In this document: piece after piece, positions 21,382 to 32,860 of the stretch
Layout of the letters: the number at the start of each line of letters is the position of its first letter
How positions within the stretch are numbered: position 1 is the stretch's first letter
DNA from: Punica granatum
Taxonomy: Eukaryota; Streptophyta; Magnoliopsida; Myrtales; Lythraceae
Reading direction: 5' to 3'
Length of the DNA stretch: 64,000 nucleotides
NCBI RefSeq assembly: GCF_007655135.1
Contig: NC_045134.1
Coordinates: 11,800,982 to 11,864,981 of the forward strand
The notes under the pieces: model-generated
The model's database searches: none
What the model saw: the letters and a program-made list of their open reading frames with translations, nothing else
What the model was told of the DNA's origin: nothing
Position numbers and translations under genes: made by a program

Positions 21382-24300
21382 TGTCAGCACCTAATTTCGG
21401 TCCATCGGCTCCGAGGGGGGCAAAATTGTCATTTCCTAATTTATCACATTTTCTTAAAAAAAATTTTAATTAAATTATATATGTACAAAAAAAAAAGATT
21501 CGGGCAGAGCCGGGCAGGCCGGGCAGCGTTGACCGGCTGCCCGTGACCCGCCGGCCCTTTTTTTTAAAAAAGATTCGAGCAGGGGCCGGGCAGCGCTCGC
21601 CGGCTGCCCGCGATCCCCCGGCTCGAAACCGCCCCCAAATCGCGGTTTTCCGTGATTTTCTCCAAATCGGCCGAAATCTTAACGGAAAAGGGGAAGAAAT
21701 TGCAATTAAATAAACGGAAATGGAATTGGGATGGGGAGGAACAAGACCCATTGAACGAAATCGAAAAATTGGCTCTTGTTTCGGAGAATTTGGAGATCGG
21801 AGAATTCGGGGAACCGTTGCCGAAATACTGCAAAAACTCCCCGATTCCGACCACTTAAACTCCGGTGAGGCCCAGATCGACTACGGCGGAGTGCCGGCGA
21901 CGCCCAGAGCTACCTCCCGCGTCCATTCCGGCCGTCGTCGCGGCGTCCAGGGGCGAGAACTGCCGCCCCCAGCCTCGTCGCCGCCGCTGCCCCCAATCCC
22001 GGTCGCCCTTTGGCTAACGGGCCTCGGCCCAGTTCGTTTTTTTTCGCAGGCCCAACCCAAGCCCAGCCAGGCCCAACGCCCAGTCCAGCCCAGCTTCTCT
22101 TCTGGGTGGTTTCTCCTTCGGGCGGGCGATCCGATCCGACCCGATTGTCCGGCGATTTTTTTATATTTACAGAGAAGCACCTCAACTTTCCGGATTAGGT
22201 AAATTCTCGACTTAGTGGCATGATTAGGGCTCATTTCCTGAATATTATTGCTTGCTTGATGGATATAATGTGAATTGAGTGTTCTTGGGTCGTGTGGGTG
22301 ATCGGATTTGTCCCGAACTCGATTTTACGAACTTTCCATTTTGTTACATTTCTGTCCAGAGGACTCATTTTATTTTTTTCAAATCTGTCCCGAACCCTAA
22401 AATTTATTTTCAACCAAGTCCCGGTCATTTTACTATTTTCCAATCAGTCCTTGGATTTTTCAGAATTTCTCAAGGGTCCCAAAAGACTTTCCAAGTTGTT
22501 TCAGTTTAGTCCCTGGGCCATTTTTCACCCTTTTCAGATCTGCCCCGAATTTCAAAATTTCTTTTCAATCAAGTCCCAGTCATTTTACTATTTCCCAATC
22601 AGTCCTGGAATTCCCAGAATTTTTCAAGCATCCCAAAGAACTTTCCAAGTTGTTTCAGTTTAGTCCTGGGGCCATTTTTTTATTTTCAGATCAGTCCCGA
22701 TTTTCAAATCCATTTCAAATAAGTCCTAGGACATTTTCAGTAATTTTTTGCACAGTCTCAATTTTTTAGAATTTTCAAATCAGTCCCCAATATTTTAGAA
22801 TTTTCAAATCAGACCCCAATTTTTTCATAATTTTCAAATCAGTCCCTGCTCTTTTAATATCGTTCAATTCAGCCCCCTGGACATTTTCTAAAATATCTGA
22901 CCCTTTCCTACTTGGATCACCCACTGACAATGTATGTGCCCATTTAAATATTTTATTTTTGTAATTATATGTGACCATGTCGGAAATTAGAGATTATCGG
23001 GCGGTCAACTAATGGCTATCTCGACGGCTCGAAATCCGTAGACTAAAGCGTTTGGCAAATTTTTAATTAACCTAAAATTCTACATACGAGATAATCGGGA
23101 CGTTAAATTTGGCTAAATTAAATCACTTGATTTCTTTAATTGGATCGCACGAATTGATTAATAATTTGTAATCGCGTCGACAGTTCAAAAACTATTAATC
23201 ATGCCCTTTTCAAAATTCACAATTTCAAAAGCACCGAGATACGTACAACGTAATCTTGATTTTCATGCACACACATATTTACCGATTCAAGGGCATGATT
23301 ACCGGTTCTTGTCCTGCCGTAATCCTAACGTAGGTTTGTGTTTAGAGCGGGTTGAAACATGGGAAAACAAATTAATCACAAACTCGGCTTAATCAAACAT
23401 GGGCAAATAGTCAAGTAAAGGGTTAGGTTTTGGGTTTTAGGTGAAAATACTCTTAATCTGTTAAAGCCATATTGTCACGATACAAAATAATCTAAAAATA
23501 ACCCACTCATTCGAGACTTGACTATGGACATCATGTCTGTCGAGTCCGTTAAATGATGCCGAATGCTACATACCCTATCCATCATCCCTTTTGTTTGTTT
23601 TAGGGTAGGATTTGTATGCCAAGATACCCTGGATAATAATTGATTAACTCACGTAAATTCGACGATAACAAAATCTCATTGTTTGTTTATTTGCGCTTAC
23701 TTGTTACATTTTTACATTTATTTGTTATGCGGGTCGAGCCCGATCCTTTAGGATACGATTCACTGGGTCCAATGCCCATAACCTTCGATCACGGGGTCCA
23801 ATGCCCCATACACTGAGTGCGCATTTAATTTAATTTTCGGTCTTTTCCAAAATATACGGTGAGCATGAGTGAAATCATGGCCGAATGCGAACCGACCGGA
23901 ATTTAGTCATTGTAGCATGTTTTTTATTTATTTGAGAGAACAATGTAAGGTTTCATATTATACATACATTTATGTAAAATCCCGGTCGGAGAGTAGACGG
24001 TCAGAGTGCTTCTTCGAATTTACGGTGTCAAAACGTATAAGATGAGCGGAACTTAATTAAGCGATAATTAAATTAAAATGGCAAGCCTAGACAAGCTAGA
24101 GTACCGAAAGGGCGTGTGGGATATAGGCCCACATGTAATAGAACCCCCGAATTCGGAATTTTCGGTTCCGTACAGATCATTGCCTTAGCATTTTAGGTGT
24201 ACCCCGTACCCCTAGACCTGGGTAACTTGCCGGCCCTCGACCTTCGGGTCGTAAAATGGCAAGTGGCGACTCCTTCTCACGTGCGTCCGTCGCGCGTCCC

Positions 24301-24382
24301 CAGGAAGGTGGACACTCCCAAGCCGCGTTGCATTTAGGCGCGCACATTCGTGCCCCGACGAGACGAAATTCGGGTGCGCACA
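21382..24382 (+). repeat. 3' LTR of the 13.27-kb element
   Basis: 3001 bp, same termini as the 5' LTR. It differs by a roughly 77-bp local duplication at about 21499-21575 (the poly(A)/AGATTCG...GGGCAGC hairpin segment twice), a 24-bp segment at about 21925 (ATTCCGGCCGTCGTCGCGGC...), and fewer GATCC units. Base substitutions are few by eye. Confidence 0.9.
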
Positions 24383-24387
24383 GTCGA
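24383..24387. repeat. 5-bp target-site duplication (right), GTCGA
   Basis: Exact partner of 11109-11113, followed by TCAAGATC as in the empty sites of copies 2 and 3. Confidence 0.95.
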
Positions 24388-24404
24388 TCAAGATCAAACC
24401 GTAG

Positions 24405-24416
24405 GCTTTGATACCA
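24405..24416 (-). other. Primer-binding site of the antisense element, copy 1
   Basis: On the minus strand this reads TGGTATCAAAGC, one base from the usual initiator-Met tRNA site TGGTATCAGAGC. It starts two bases after the LTR terminus, the normal spacing. Confidence 0.75.
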
Positions 24417-24418
24417 AC

Positions 24419-25557
24419 TGATGCAACGTACACGCGAGTAACCTATCGCAGACCCGTTGATTCCGCAGAATACCGGAACTACGACCTTCAATCCCTATTA
24501 ATTCTTCGAATTCCTAGGAAATTGGCATCCAACTCGAACAAACCCGAGAATTCGACAAAGAGCACGAAAGCTCCAATTTTTATTGATAATCCAAAAACAA
24601 CTCCTTCAGCCCTAGGGCTTACACAAAGCTTAAATAGGGTTAAAAAAAACTAAATTGCATAAAAAGAAATAAACTTTCCTAAAATTGTAAAAAGTACCCT
24701 AATTAACATAAAATTGCCTATTTGAAGCTCTAAACGATGGAATTCGCTTAAAATATCGAAATTTCATTGTCAAGGCCGTGAGTTTAGCTCCTGAGGTCGT
24801 TTCCTTCGAAATAGGGTTGTTAGAACCTATTTTTCTCCAGGTACCGACTTGCCAGGTCTTCTGTCGCATCAAAACGCATCCTGTTTTTCTTGATTTTCTG
24901 AATCTTCAATGAATTGGGAATCTGAAGACGTCAGCCATGCTTGAAAATACGAAGAATTGAATTTTATATGGGTTTTCTCTCTCGACTAGCAGAATCTGTC
25001 CCGGTTTAATTGTTTCGCGCATGGTGTGCTCAAAAATTCATAACTCTCTCTCCGTATTGAATCTTGGGATGAGTGACCCGTCAAATCGAACCTAACTTGA
25101 TTTCCTAGGTCAAGCATATGAGATTCTTCCATTTAGGTTCAAGATTGATTGTGATATGATGCATCGAATCATATGCTCGAGCTGCTGTATTCATTGTTTG
25201 GGCACCCCTGCTCCCACAAATTTTTATCTCTTTGCTCGAATGGGCTCTCGATGTGATTTTTGTGTTGAAATGTCTCCGACTCACCAAACCTTGATCGAAA
25301 AATACCGAACTTGGCTCTAGGATCCACGAAGATAGTCATTCTCACCGAAGAAAATGATACAGAAATGTGAGTTCCTCTTTTTTCATTGCCTTTGGTTTGA
25401 ATGTTGATAATTCGTGTCTTAATCTTCGGGATCAACTATGTGTGCCGTAAAATTCTATACTTTGCCCTCACCATTTTTGTTAGAGTTCTGAAGTCCTAGT
25501 CGGGAGCCTTACTGATGTCCTGTCCTAGAGCCGGTGGACTAAAATGGGGTGCTTACA
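24419..25557 (-). mobile_element. Complete 5' LTR of the antisense captured-gene element, copy 1
   Basis: 1139 bp. On the minus strand it begins TGTAAGCACCCCATTTT and ends at the LTR terminus next to the primer-binding site. The terminus is GCGTCA in copies 2 and 3 and has a C-to-T change here. Its partner remnant lies at 10221-10674. The younger 13.27-kb element is nested between this LTR's leader and the chimeric frame. No target-site duplication could be matched around the whole antisense element. Confidence 0.75.
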
Positions 25558-27394
25558 GCTCCCAATTAAGCTTTTTTCCAACGGCGCCTTTTGGTGCACA
25601 CGATTTCCCATAAGGTTAGCGACATACAAATTTTGGTAAGGTTACGCAATCGAAGCTAGGTGAACTGAGGGACCAGCACTGGGATTGACTTTGTTTGAAG
25701 ACTGTAAGTCTACTGGAATCCAATCAACGAACCCTCAGTTCCTCGGGATGCATCATCGGGTTAGCTTAGCTTTAGCAGCAGTTTGAGTGCCTTTGCACTT
25801 ATAGTCTAGTCAAAATCGCTTTCGAGTAATGCTGGATAGATCGGTTACTGCTATGATGCTGCCATTTTGCTCCCAAAGTTCCATTAAAACACCTTCCAAT
25901 TATTTCACATACACACATGCCATTTTGCTCCCAAAGTTCCATTAAAACACCTTCCAATCATTCCACATTCATTCCCTTCCATACATACTATTCCCACCCA
26001 AGCATAGCCTAATCTCGGCCATACCATCATGTTCTCGGCTTCATTCCAGTCATCGCCATACCAACTTCAAAATCGGGATGCATGATGTAAACCAACTCGA
26101 GCACGAATTTGACTTTAAAAAGGATTGGGCTTAAAATGGATTTTGTGAAATAAGAACGAATCAACACGAAATGGAATCCATGTATATTCAGCCTTAAAGG
26201 ACAAGATTGGCTAAGCACATTAAATCAGTTTAATCGATCCACTCAAGCTTAAAATCAGCAAACAAAATGATGTTGTGATCTTGTATGCCCAAGTGGAAGT
26301 GTTGAATGCCATTTTTAATTTGAACCTCACATGAACCGGATTAATCACGTAAGGTCGGTCTTAAAATCGGGATTTAATTTATCACGGGATTGGGCCTAAA
26401 CCATTTAAGAGACGTGATATTGTGACTTAACATGAGAATAAGGTCAAAACTCGAAGATTTGAGTAGGACTAGAGTCAGGGAAATGGTTATCTAGCCACCA
26501 CCGACCCAGCCGGATCCTTGGGACTCAAGTAGGGCACTCGGGCGGGTCAGGCCCGCTGTGGTGGCCCGACACCCAATGTGGGTTGGTTTAGCCCGTTGGG
26601 CCTAGTTAGGTCTGCCAGACCAATTAAGGCCCATTAGGCTTGTCTAAGCCTCCGTCCCCCTTTTAAAATTAAAATTGGACTCAAACGATTTATCATCGAT
26701 AAAAACATTTTATGTCACAAATTTTATAATTAAGAATTGATTTTGTGGTCTTGGATCTCTTTCATGATGAGCATGAGATGATATCGACCCACACATATTA
26801 GCCTTGGGATATCTTACTTCATTATGTCAAATTTTGATGTGTTTGAGTGACATAAGTCGGGAACATGGAAAAAGATGAGTGAATTTTCATGTATCGGAGC
26901 CGGTAGCCAATTGAGAGCTTGAGAGTTCATTTCATTGTATTTTGATCAATAATTGCCTGGGACTAGCATGTGTGAGGTCATGAGCGATGCGAGAATTGAG
27001 TTGATCGGATGAATTTGATCACATGAGTTGACCCTCTTCAAATAAACTGGTTAGTTGTAGGTTAATTCATTCGACTTTTAACCAAAAAAATAAATAAAAA
27101 GAATAATGTAATTTAGGATGCATATTTAATTGCCTTATGATAGATTTCAAGTCATGACAAATCAAAAAAGACGCATCATTGAATTTATTAACGGATTTGC
27201 ACGAACAATTGATAGGATTTATTATTAGAAAATCACAAAAAAAAGAGAAAAAAAAAGACAAAAAGTGAGTAGGCTTGTCATGCATCTGGGTCACTCCTAT
27301 ATGATGAGATTCATCTCTTCAATTCAAGTCTCTCGTATTTTTGGCATCGATTTACATGTGAGATGTGCGAAGCCTTAAATAGCTCGACAGATAA
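25558..27394. other. Gene-free region
   Basis: No gene recognised. Around 26500-26650 there is a G/C-rich stretch with GGGCC and GGCCC words, typical of plant retroelement leaders. The region may be the body of an LTR ending at about 27668. Copies 2 and 3 are nearly identical here. Confidence 0.4.
25861..25976. repeat. 58-bp direct tandem duplication
   Basis: GCCATTTTGCTCCCAAAGTT starts at 25861 and again at 25919. The units are nearly identical, with slight divergence at the end (ATTATTTCACATAC versus ATCATTCCACATTC). It is present at the same place in copies 2 (48075) and 3 (63717), so it predates the segmental duplication. Confidence 0.85.
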
Positions 27395-27668
27395 AACCAG
27401 CAAACTCCCTTGACAAGTTGAGTACCAATCCTTGGTCGATCAAGGAAACTCGGTCGCAACAGGACCCCGGAACCTAGATTTCTGTTTTCGCAGACCATGA
27501 CCTTTAACAACCTAGGAGGTATCGTATCATGCACCCTAGACTTGGGTATCTCTCCGACCGTAGGTTCTCAAACCTTAAATTGGAAGGCGATGACTCCCAT
27601 CCATTCGCGTGCTCATTTACGCACGCCATTGATGTCAATGTGTCGTGGCCGGATATGGGTCCGCACAC
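27395..27668 (+). mobile_element. LTR-end-like sequence of another related retroelement
   Basis: The order of motifs (TTAAATTGGAAGGCGATGACTCCC, CGCGTGCTCATTTACGCACGCC, GGATATGGGTCCGCACACA) parallels the 3' end of the 3-kb LTRs (AAATGGCAAGTGGCGACTCC, CACGTGCGTCCGTCGCGCG, AAATTCGGGTGCGCACA). No partner LTR or TSD was found. It may be the end of a degenerate solo LTR that begins somewhere in 25558-27394. Confidence 0.4.
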
Positions 27669-27814
27669 ACACATATATATATACACATGTATGTTTACGA
27701 AAAAAGGCCAATAACATAAATTTTTCCAATTACAAGGCAAACGACATAAGTTGGGTATGGATCTACACGTTAACAACGGGATTTATAGGTAATATGTATA
27801 AATATATTGGTCTA

Positions 27815-27990
27815 TATAACTTGATTGGTTCAAATAGTTCGATGCTTGTTCCTATTAAGTAAAGTCTCGAGTTCGAATTTTGTGAATAGAAAAAATTCAC
27901 GTTATGAGAGTTTTACCCCTTAATGGACCGACTCGGTTTGACTGGATTAGTCAAGGCCCAATTGGACTTTCGAATATTAGATTTTTCAAC
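27815..27990 (+). mobile_element. Second, diverged SINE of the same family, copy 1
   Basis: Aligns along its length with the SINE at 5049: TTGATTGGTTCAAATAGTTC, then GTCTCGAGTTCGAATTTT (B box), TTCACGTTATGAGAGTTTTACC, GACTGGATTAGTC and GGCCCAATTGGACTTT. It is more diverged than the first copy, and its flanking duplications are no longer clear. Confidence 0.65.
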
Positions 27991-28009
27991 GAAAAAAAAT
28001 ACTATAGTT

Positions 28010-28580
28010 TTCTTTTTTTGAGCGGATAAGTAAAAGGTAATAGGTTTATAATGAGCCTTCTTGTACTTTTGTGAATAAAGGAGGGTTTAAGATGTCTTTT
28101 TATAAGTTACCCTTCATAATCAAAATATCGAATTACATTAGGATACTTTGTCTGCATAGTTCGATTCTCGCATTAAATATGCATTTGTATTTAATTTACA
28201 TTCCATTTAGGCCGCAACAATACCATAGTTACTTAGCTTTTACATTTTTTTTGGATAATTGGATGGGATGGGTTATGGAGGGATGGAGGGATGGGGTGAG
28301 GTGGGTTATGGACGGGTGGGATGGGGTGGTTTATGAGGAGATTCTCTTAATCCTTCATAATTCATGTTTGGATAGCATTAAGAAAGGATGTGGTGGAATA
28401 ATATAAGCATATTATTTTACCATTATACAAATAATGCATGAACAAAGATAAACATTAGATTTTATAATATTTACTAGGTATATATATGTACATGTGTTTG
28501 TCCGTATGGGGTAAATGTGTACTGAATATATATATGTATGAGAACCAAAGTAGATAGAGGTGGACAAATAATAGATATAG
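28010..28580. other. Gene-free AT-rich region with GGATGG-type low complexity
   Basis: At 28255-28345 a GGGATGG/GGGTTATGG-rich stretch recalls, in inverted form, the TAACCC/CCATAA words at 29140-29240. A degenerate foldback element may span both. No gene was recognised. Confidence 0.35.
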
Positions 28581-28589
28581 AAAAAAATA

Positions 28590-28909
28590 GGGTAAATTAC
28601 AAAAAAAAACCCAAGTTTTGTAAAATGTCTCAATTTTGTCCTAAATTTTGTTTTGTAACAGAAAAAACCATAAGTTTTCTAAAATGTCTCAAAAATGACC
28701 TCCGTTATAACTTCCGTCAATTTTTGCCATTGATGGCGGGTCCCTTTAACAGTCCACGTAGGTCACACGTAGGCAAAAATTGACGGAAGTTATAACGGAG
28801 GTCATTTTTGAGACATTTTAGAAAACTTATGGTTTTTTTGTTACAAAACAAAATTTATGACAAAACTGAGACTTTTTACAAAATTTGGGTTTTTTTTTGT
28901 AATTTGCCC
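28590..28909. mobile_element. 320-bp foldback Mutator-like MITE, copy 1
   Basis: Long terminal inverted repeats: the left end GGGTAAATTACAAAAA is the reverse complement of the right end TTTTTGTAATTTGCCC with one mismatch. Pairing extends inward through TAAAATGTCTCA and CCTCCGTTATAACTTCCGTC to a short centre near 28735-28780. A 9-bp target duplication AAAAAAATA lies at 28581-28589 and 28910-28918. Long inverted repeats with a 9-bp TSD are diagnostic of Mutator-type foldback elements. It has no coding capacity. Confidence 0.85.
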
Positions 28910-28983
28910 AAAAAAATATAATAGAGTTAAACGATATATACATATATATAACAGAGGTGTGTATATATAAAAGAAAATGATTT

Positions 28984-29278
28984 ATAATATCTATATATGT
29001 ATATATACATCTCGGTGCATATATATGGGCGAGCAAAGGTAATATAATTAGAGAGGGCATTATTGAAATTTTGTGAAAAGATGAGCGCTAAAAATGACTT
29101 TTGACAACTTATTCCTTCATAACACCCCAAATTGGTAGAATATGGATCTTTGGTGGGTTATGAAGGATTAAGTAATCCCATCATAACCCTCTATCTTTTA
29201 ATTGCAAAACATGGATTGTTTTCATCCCTCCATAAACCCCCATAACTCTCAATCCAAGCAAGATGTAAGAGTGCACAT
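28984..29278. repeat. Module A, first occurrence
   Basis: A block from ATAATATCTATA through TACATCTCGG, GCGAGCAAAGGTAATATAATT and CCCATCATAACC to AAGAGTGCACAT recurs, diverged, at 30949-31257. It carries no gene. Confidence 0.7.
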
Positions 29279-30225
29279 CATTTGGAGCTGTCTAGATTGC
29301 ATTTTAGGCATTCTCCGTAAGTTCTTGTTTGTGTTGTTCTGTTCCGGTCTGGATTACCCTCTTTATTGTCTGTTTTCTCTGTTTTTATCTGCTTTGAGCT
29401 AGATTTGGATGAAATCTTCCTCGATATGGGTTAACCATGTACACGACTTGAATTGGGGAGCGATCCATGGTTTCAGCACTTGTTTTGAGTGGAAAAGTGG
29501 AGAAGAACCTATTAAGACGAGCAGAACCTTTGAAAGGAGATCTTTGATATTTGACCAACAAGTAAAACTCTACGATGATTGTTGCTTGATCCCTATGTGA
29601 TTCAAGGTCCTGAAGGGCCTTGTACTCTGGTGCTAAAAGTGCTAAAATTTTCCAAGATTTGGAAGTTTAGCCAGTTTGATACCGATTATCTGTGTGTGTG
29701 TGTGTGTGTGTGTGTATATACATGCTACCTAAGTAGGACTAATATTTAAAAAGCAGTCTTTGTAATAAAAACAGGCAAGATGAAAATCAAGCAATCTGAT
29801 GAATGCCAAACTCATTAAAATCAGAATGAGTTCACAAACTTAAAGTAAAGGCTGAGATGAGAACCGGGAGGCCGCTCGTGCTTTGACCATAGGGTTGTGT
29901 TATTGTGTGATTGACTACAAATTGAGAATGAGAGTATAGTGTAGTGGCACATATTTTGATTTGGAAATTAGAATATTTTAGATTCAGTTCCTGCATCAGT
30001 GGGGTTTCATTTACTCTGTTACTTTGTTTTTGGGATACAATACTAAATGAGGCCAAAATGTTTCGTACTTCTTCTCTTTCAAAATAAAACGTTTATTTTT
30101 TGTAAAATATTTGTTAAAATATTTAAATGAGGCCTTTCGAATGTTTTAATAGTTGTAAATTCAAATTTCAGAAATTAAGGCCTAAATTCTGTCACTTAGA
30201 AGAAAAAAAAAATTAAGAGAAAACT
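29279..30225. other. Gene-free region with (TG)n microsatellite
   Basis: A (TG)n tract at about 29691-29714 is shorter in copy 2 (about 51902-51918). The 63-aa frame at 29409-29600 shows no recognised family. Confidence 0.4.
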
Positions 30226-30948
30226 CAAAGTGATGGAAATAAATATTTCAATTATCTGCTCCCATCAAGAAATAGAAGTGACTAATCCTAAGACAAAGGG
30301 TCGAGAAACTCAACGCCACTATTCCACTTGAACAAGTTGGAGACGGGCCTTCGTTTCGCACTATTACGGATACGAAAATAATGGAAAAAATTGGATTCGA
30401 TTGTCAACTATTCCTATCAGAAATAGATGGATTCGAGCAATAGCCCATGGTTTCATAAAACCGTACGATTTTCCCGATCTAAATCAAGCAGGTTTTACAT
30501 GAAGAAGATTTGGCTCAAATGCTAATTTGAGTAGTCTCTTTTATTTAACATTGAATTTTGGAAATGTCCTTATCTTTTCTCTTTTTTTCCCCCATAATAA
30601 GACCATAGAATGAGAAATACCCTTATTTTTTTCTGTGACATGCAAGGTTACACCGATTACAAAATGCTTTTAATGAATATTGAACCCCTTCATCAAGTAA
30701 AATTAGTAGACCACTCAGGGCCTCTTATATTGTGATCATGGTCTAATTAGAAACATTGAGAATTCAATTTAAGATTAACGCAGAGAAATAGTAGCTTTCA
30801 TATCATATGAAATATTAATTAGTACATTCTTTCGAAAAATTTAAATCATTTAGTATCAATCGAGAGTTCTTAATTGTTACATATAAATAGTTTTATCATT
30901 AATTTTAGTTATATTATATATATATATATTGTTTATTACGCAAACTAT
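30226..30948 (+). repeat. Module B, first occurrence; possible plastid-derived intron sequence
   Basis: From CAAAGTGATGGAAATAAATA to TTATTACGCAAACTAT. The part GGTCGAGAAACTCAACGCCAC ... CATGGTTTCATAAAACCG ... CAGGTTTTACATGAAGAAGA resembles, from memory, a plastid group II intron (ycf3/clpP type). That would make it nuclear plastid DNA, but I cannot confirm it without a search. A short open frame (MEINISIICSHQ...) is broken here by a 5-bp loss at about 30330. The module recurs at 31264-31995. Confidence 0.45.
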
Positions 30949-31257
30949 AATATCTATAAATGTATATATACATCTCGGCTCATATATATGAGCGAGCAAA
31001 GGTAATATAATTAGAGAGGGCATTATTGAAATTTTGTGAAAAAATTAGGGCTAAAAATGACTTTTAAGGACTTATTCCTTCATAACACCCAAAATTAATA
31101 GAATGAAAATATGGATCTTTGGTGGGTTATGGAGGATTAAGTAATCCCATCATAACCCATCATAACCCTATATCTTTTAATTGCAAAACATGGATTGTTT
31201 TAATCCCTCCATAAACCCCCATAACTCTCTATCCAAGCAAGATGTAAGAGTGCACAT
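30949..31257. repeat. Module A, second occurrence
   Basis: Same block as 28984-29278, with an added AATGAAAATATGG and a doubled CCCATCATAA word. It is joined directly to module B on both sides, giving the order A ... B A B. Confidence 0.7.
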
Positions 31258-31263
31258 AAATAT

Positions 31264-31995
31264 CAAAGTGATGGAAATAAATATTTCAATTATCTGCTCC
31301 CATCAAGAAATAGAAGTGACTAATCCTAAGACAAAGGGTCGAGAAACTCAACGCCACTATTCCACTATTCTTGAACAAGTTAGAGACGGGACTTCATTTC
31401 GCACTATTACGGATACGAAAATAATGGAAAAAATTGGATTCGATTGTCAACTGCTCCTATCGGAAAGAGACGGATTCGAGCCATAGCACATGGTTTCATA
31501 AAACCGTACGATTTTCTCGATCTAAATCAAGCAGGTTTTACATGAAAAAGATTTGGCTCGAATGCTTATTTGAGTAGTCTCTTTTATTTAACATTGAATT
31601 TTGGAAATGTCCTTATCTTTTCTCTATTTTTTCCCCCCATAATAAGACCATAGCATGAGAAATAACCTTATTTTTTTCGGTGACATGCAAGGTTATACCG
31701 ATTACAAAATGCTTTTAATGAATATTGAACCCCTTCATCAAGTAAAACTAGTAGACCACTCAGGGCCTCTTATATTGTGATCATGATCTAATTAGAAATA
31801 TTGAGAATTCAATTTAAGATTAACGCGGAGAAATATTAGCTTTCATAGTATATGAAATATTAATTAGTACATTCTTTCGAAAAATTTAAATCATTTAGTA
31901 TCAATCGAGAGTTCTTAATTGTCACATATAAATAGTTTTATCATTAATTTTTGTTATATTATATATATATATATATTGTTTATTACGCAAACTAT
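31264..31995 (+). repeat. Module B, second occurrence
   Basis: Near-identical repeat of 30226-30948 with the fuller word CTATTCCACTATTCTTGAAC. The short frame starting in module A at 31181 runs through it for 101 codons. No known protein is recognised, and I do not call it a gene. Confidence 0.7.
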
Positions 31996-32347
31996 CACGA
32001 TAAAAAAAAAAACAAAAAAGATTTCCAGGTCCTCGGGATCGCGCGGAATAATACTCTAGTTAAAATAGAATGCTGAAAAGGACGAGGGAGTTTGTAAACA
32101 TTGAAGGATAAGACGTGGCAAAGCGATAGAGCTCCGTTTTATATTTTTGATGATGTGGCAGTGTGAGAATACAACTCGAGACTTTGATCCTAAACTGTTG
32201 TTGTGGTGTTAAGCAGCATGGCTTTTGATCGCATAAGGAAAAGAAACATTCATGTTTTTTAGCCAAAAATTTTCTTAATGTGATTTTTCACGTGTTATAT
32301 GTGCTCATTAAGCTGGGAAAGCTTTAATTATAATTTAATCTGAACTG
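31996..32347. other. Gene-free spacer before the next duplication unit
   Basis: Contains, at about 32125-32190, a segment (GATAGAGCTCCGTTTTATAT, GTGGCAGTGTGAGAATACAACTCGAG) that recurs diverged at about 4806-4862. It is a small dispersed repeat of unknown type. Confidence 0.5.
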
Positions 32348-32785
32348 AAGCAATATATTATATGACAGAACTGGGGTGACGACTGAGTAAAGAAAGAGTA
32401 TATGAAGTATGTTCTTCAAGTTTTTCGATTACAATCCTATGTTTTGCACTTACGGAGATAAGTTAATTCTCAGTCGAGGTGAGTATAGCTACACGAGATA
32501 CTCCCTTCTCACATACGGAGTTTCACTCCTCAGGCAAGTTTGGCAACTAACATCCGGTAGGAAACGAAAAGATGAAACGAACCAGTTAATTTGGTCTCCT
32601 ACCCAAAAAAATACTGTTATATGTTGAATTTTCATGACCATTATAATGAGCATGCCATCATAGTTAGGTATTACAGTACGAATTGCCGCTTATAGTTAAG
32701 AATCCCCATTTTCAACATCATTTAGTACAACTTTAAACCCATTTTACGACGACTCTTTTACCACAGTACAATCAAGCCAAAAATC

Positions 32786-32793
32786 TATATAAA
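32786..32793 (+). promoter_or_regulatory. TATA box of proline-rich protein gene, copy 2
   Basis: TATATAAA, 68 bp before the ATG at 32861, unchanged from copy 1. Confidence 0.65.
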
Positions 32794-32860
32794 GAGGGCA
32801 GGAACCGAATGAGAAATGCATCAAGGCAAAGGGAAACAACCTAATTAAGGAAGCAAAAAG

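Larger units (their letters stand above)
11114..24382 (+). mobile_element. 13.27-kb non-autonomous LTR retrotransposon carrying a DUF7745 gene and hairpin arrays
   Basis: Complete element: TG...CA-bounded LTRs at 11114-14034 and 21382-24382, a 5-bp TSD, a primer-binding-site candidate just after the 5' LTR and a polypurine tract just before the 3' LTR. The internal 7.35 kb holds one clear gene (14608-16098) and two tandem hairpin arrays. I recognise no protease, reverse transcriptase, RNase H or integrase motif on either strand, so mobilisation would need enzymes in trans. This fits the LARD type of non-autonomous element. It is absent from copies 2 and 3, so it inserted after that duplication, or was lost from their lineage by an improbable precise excision. 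The two LTRs are nearly identical apart from indels, which supports recent insertion. Confidence 0.9.
1..32347. repeat. Tandem segmental duplication, copy 1
   Basis: The first bases of the window recur at 32348 and again at 54561, and collinearity continues through each block. Copy 1 is longer than the basic unit because a 13.27-kb LTR retrotransposon sits at 11114-24382. It also lacks about 0.3 kb inside the antisense chimeric frame near 11009 and has about 36 extra bases around a palindrome at 8135-8160. The boundaries are arbitrary, because the window opens inside the array. Confidence 0.9.
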
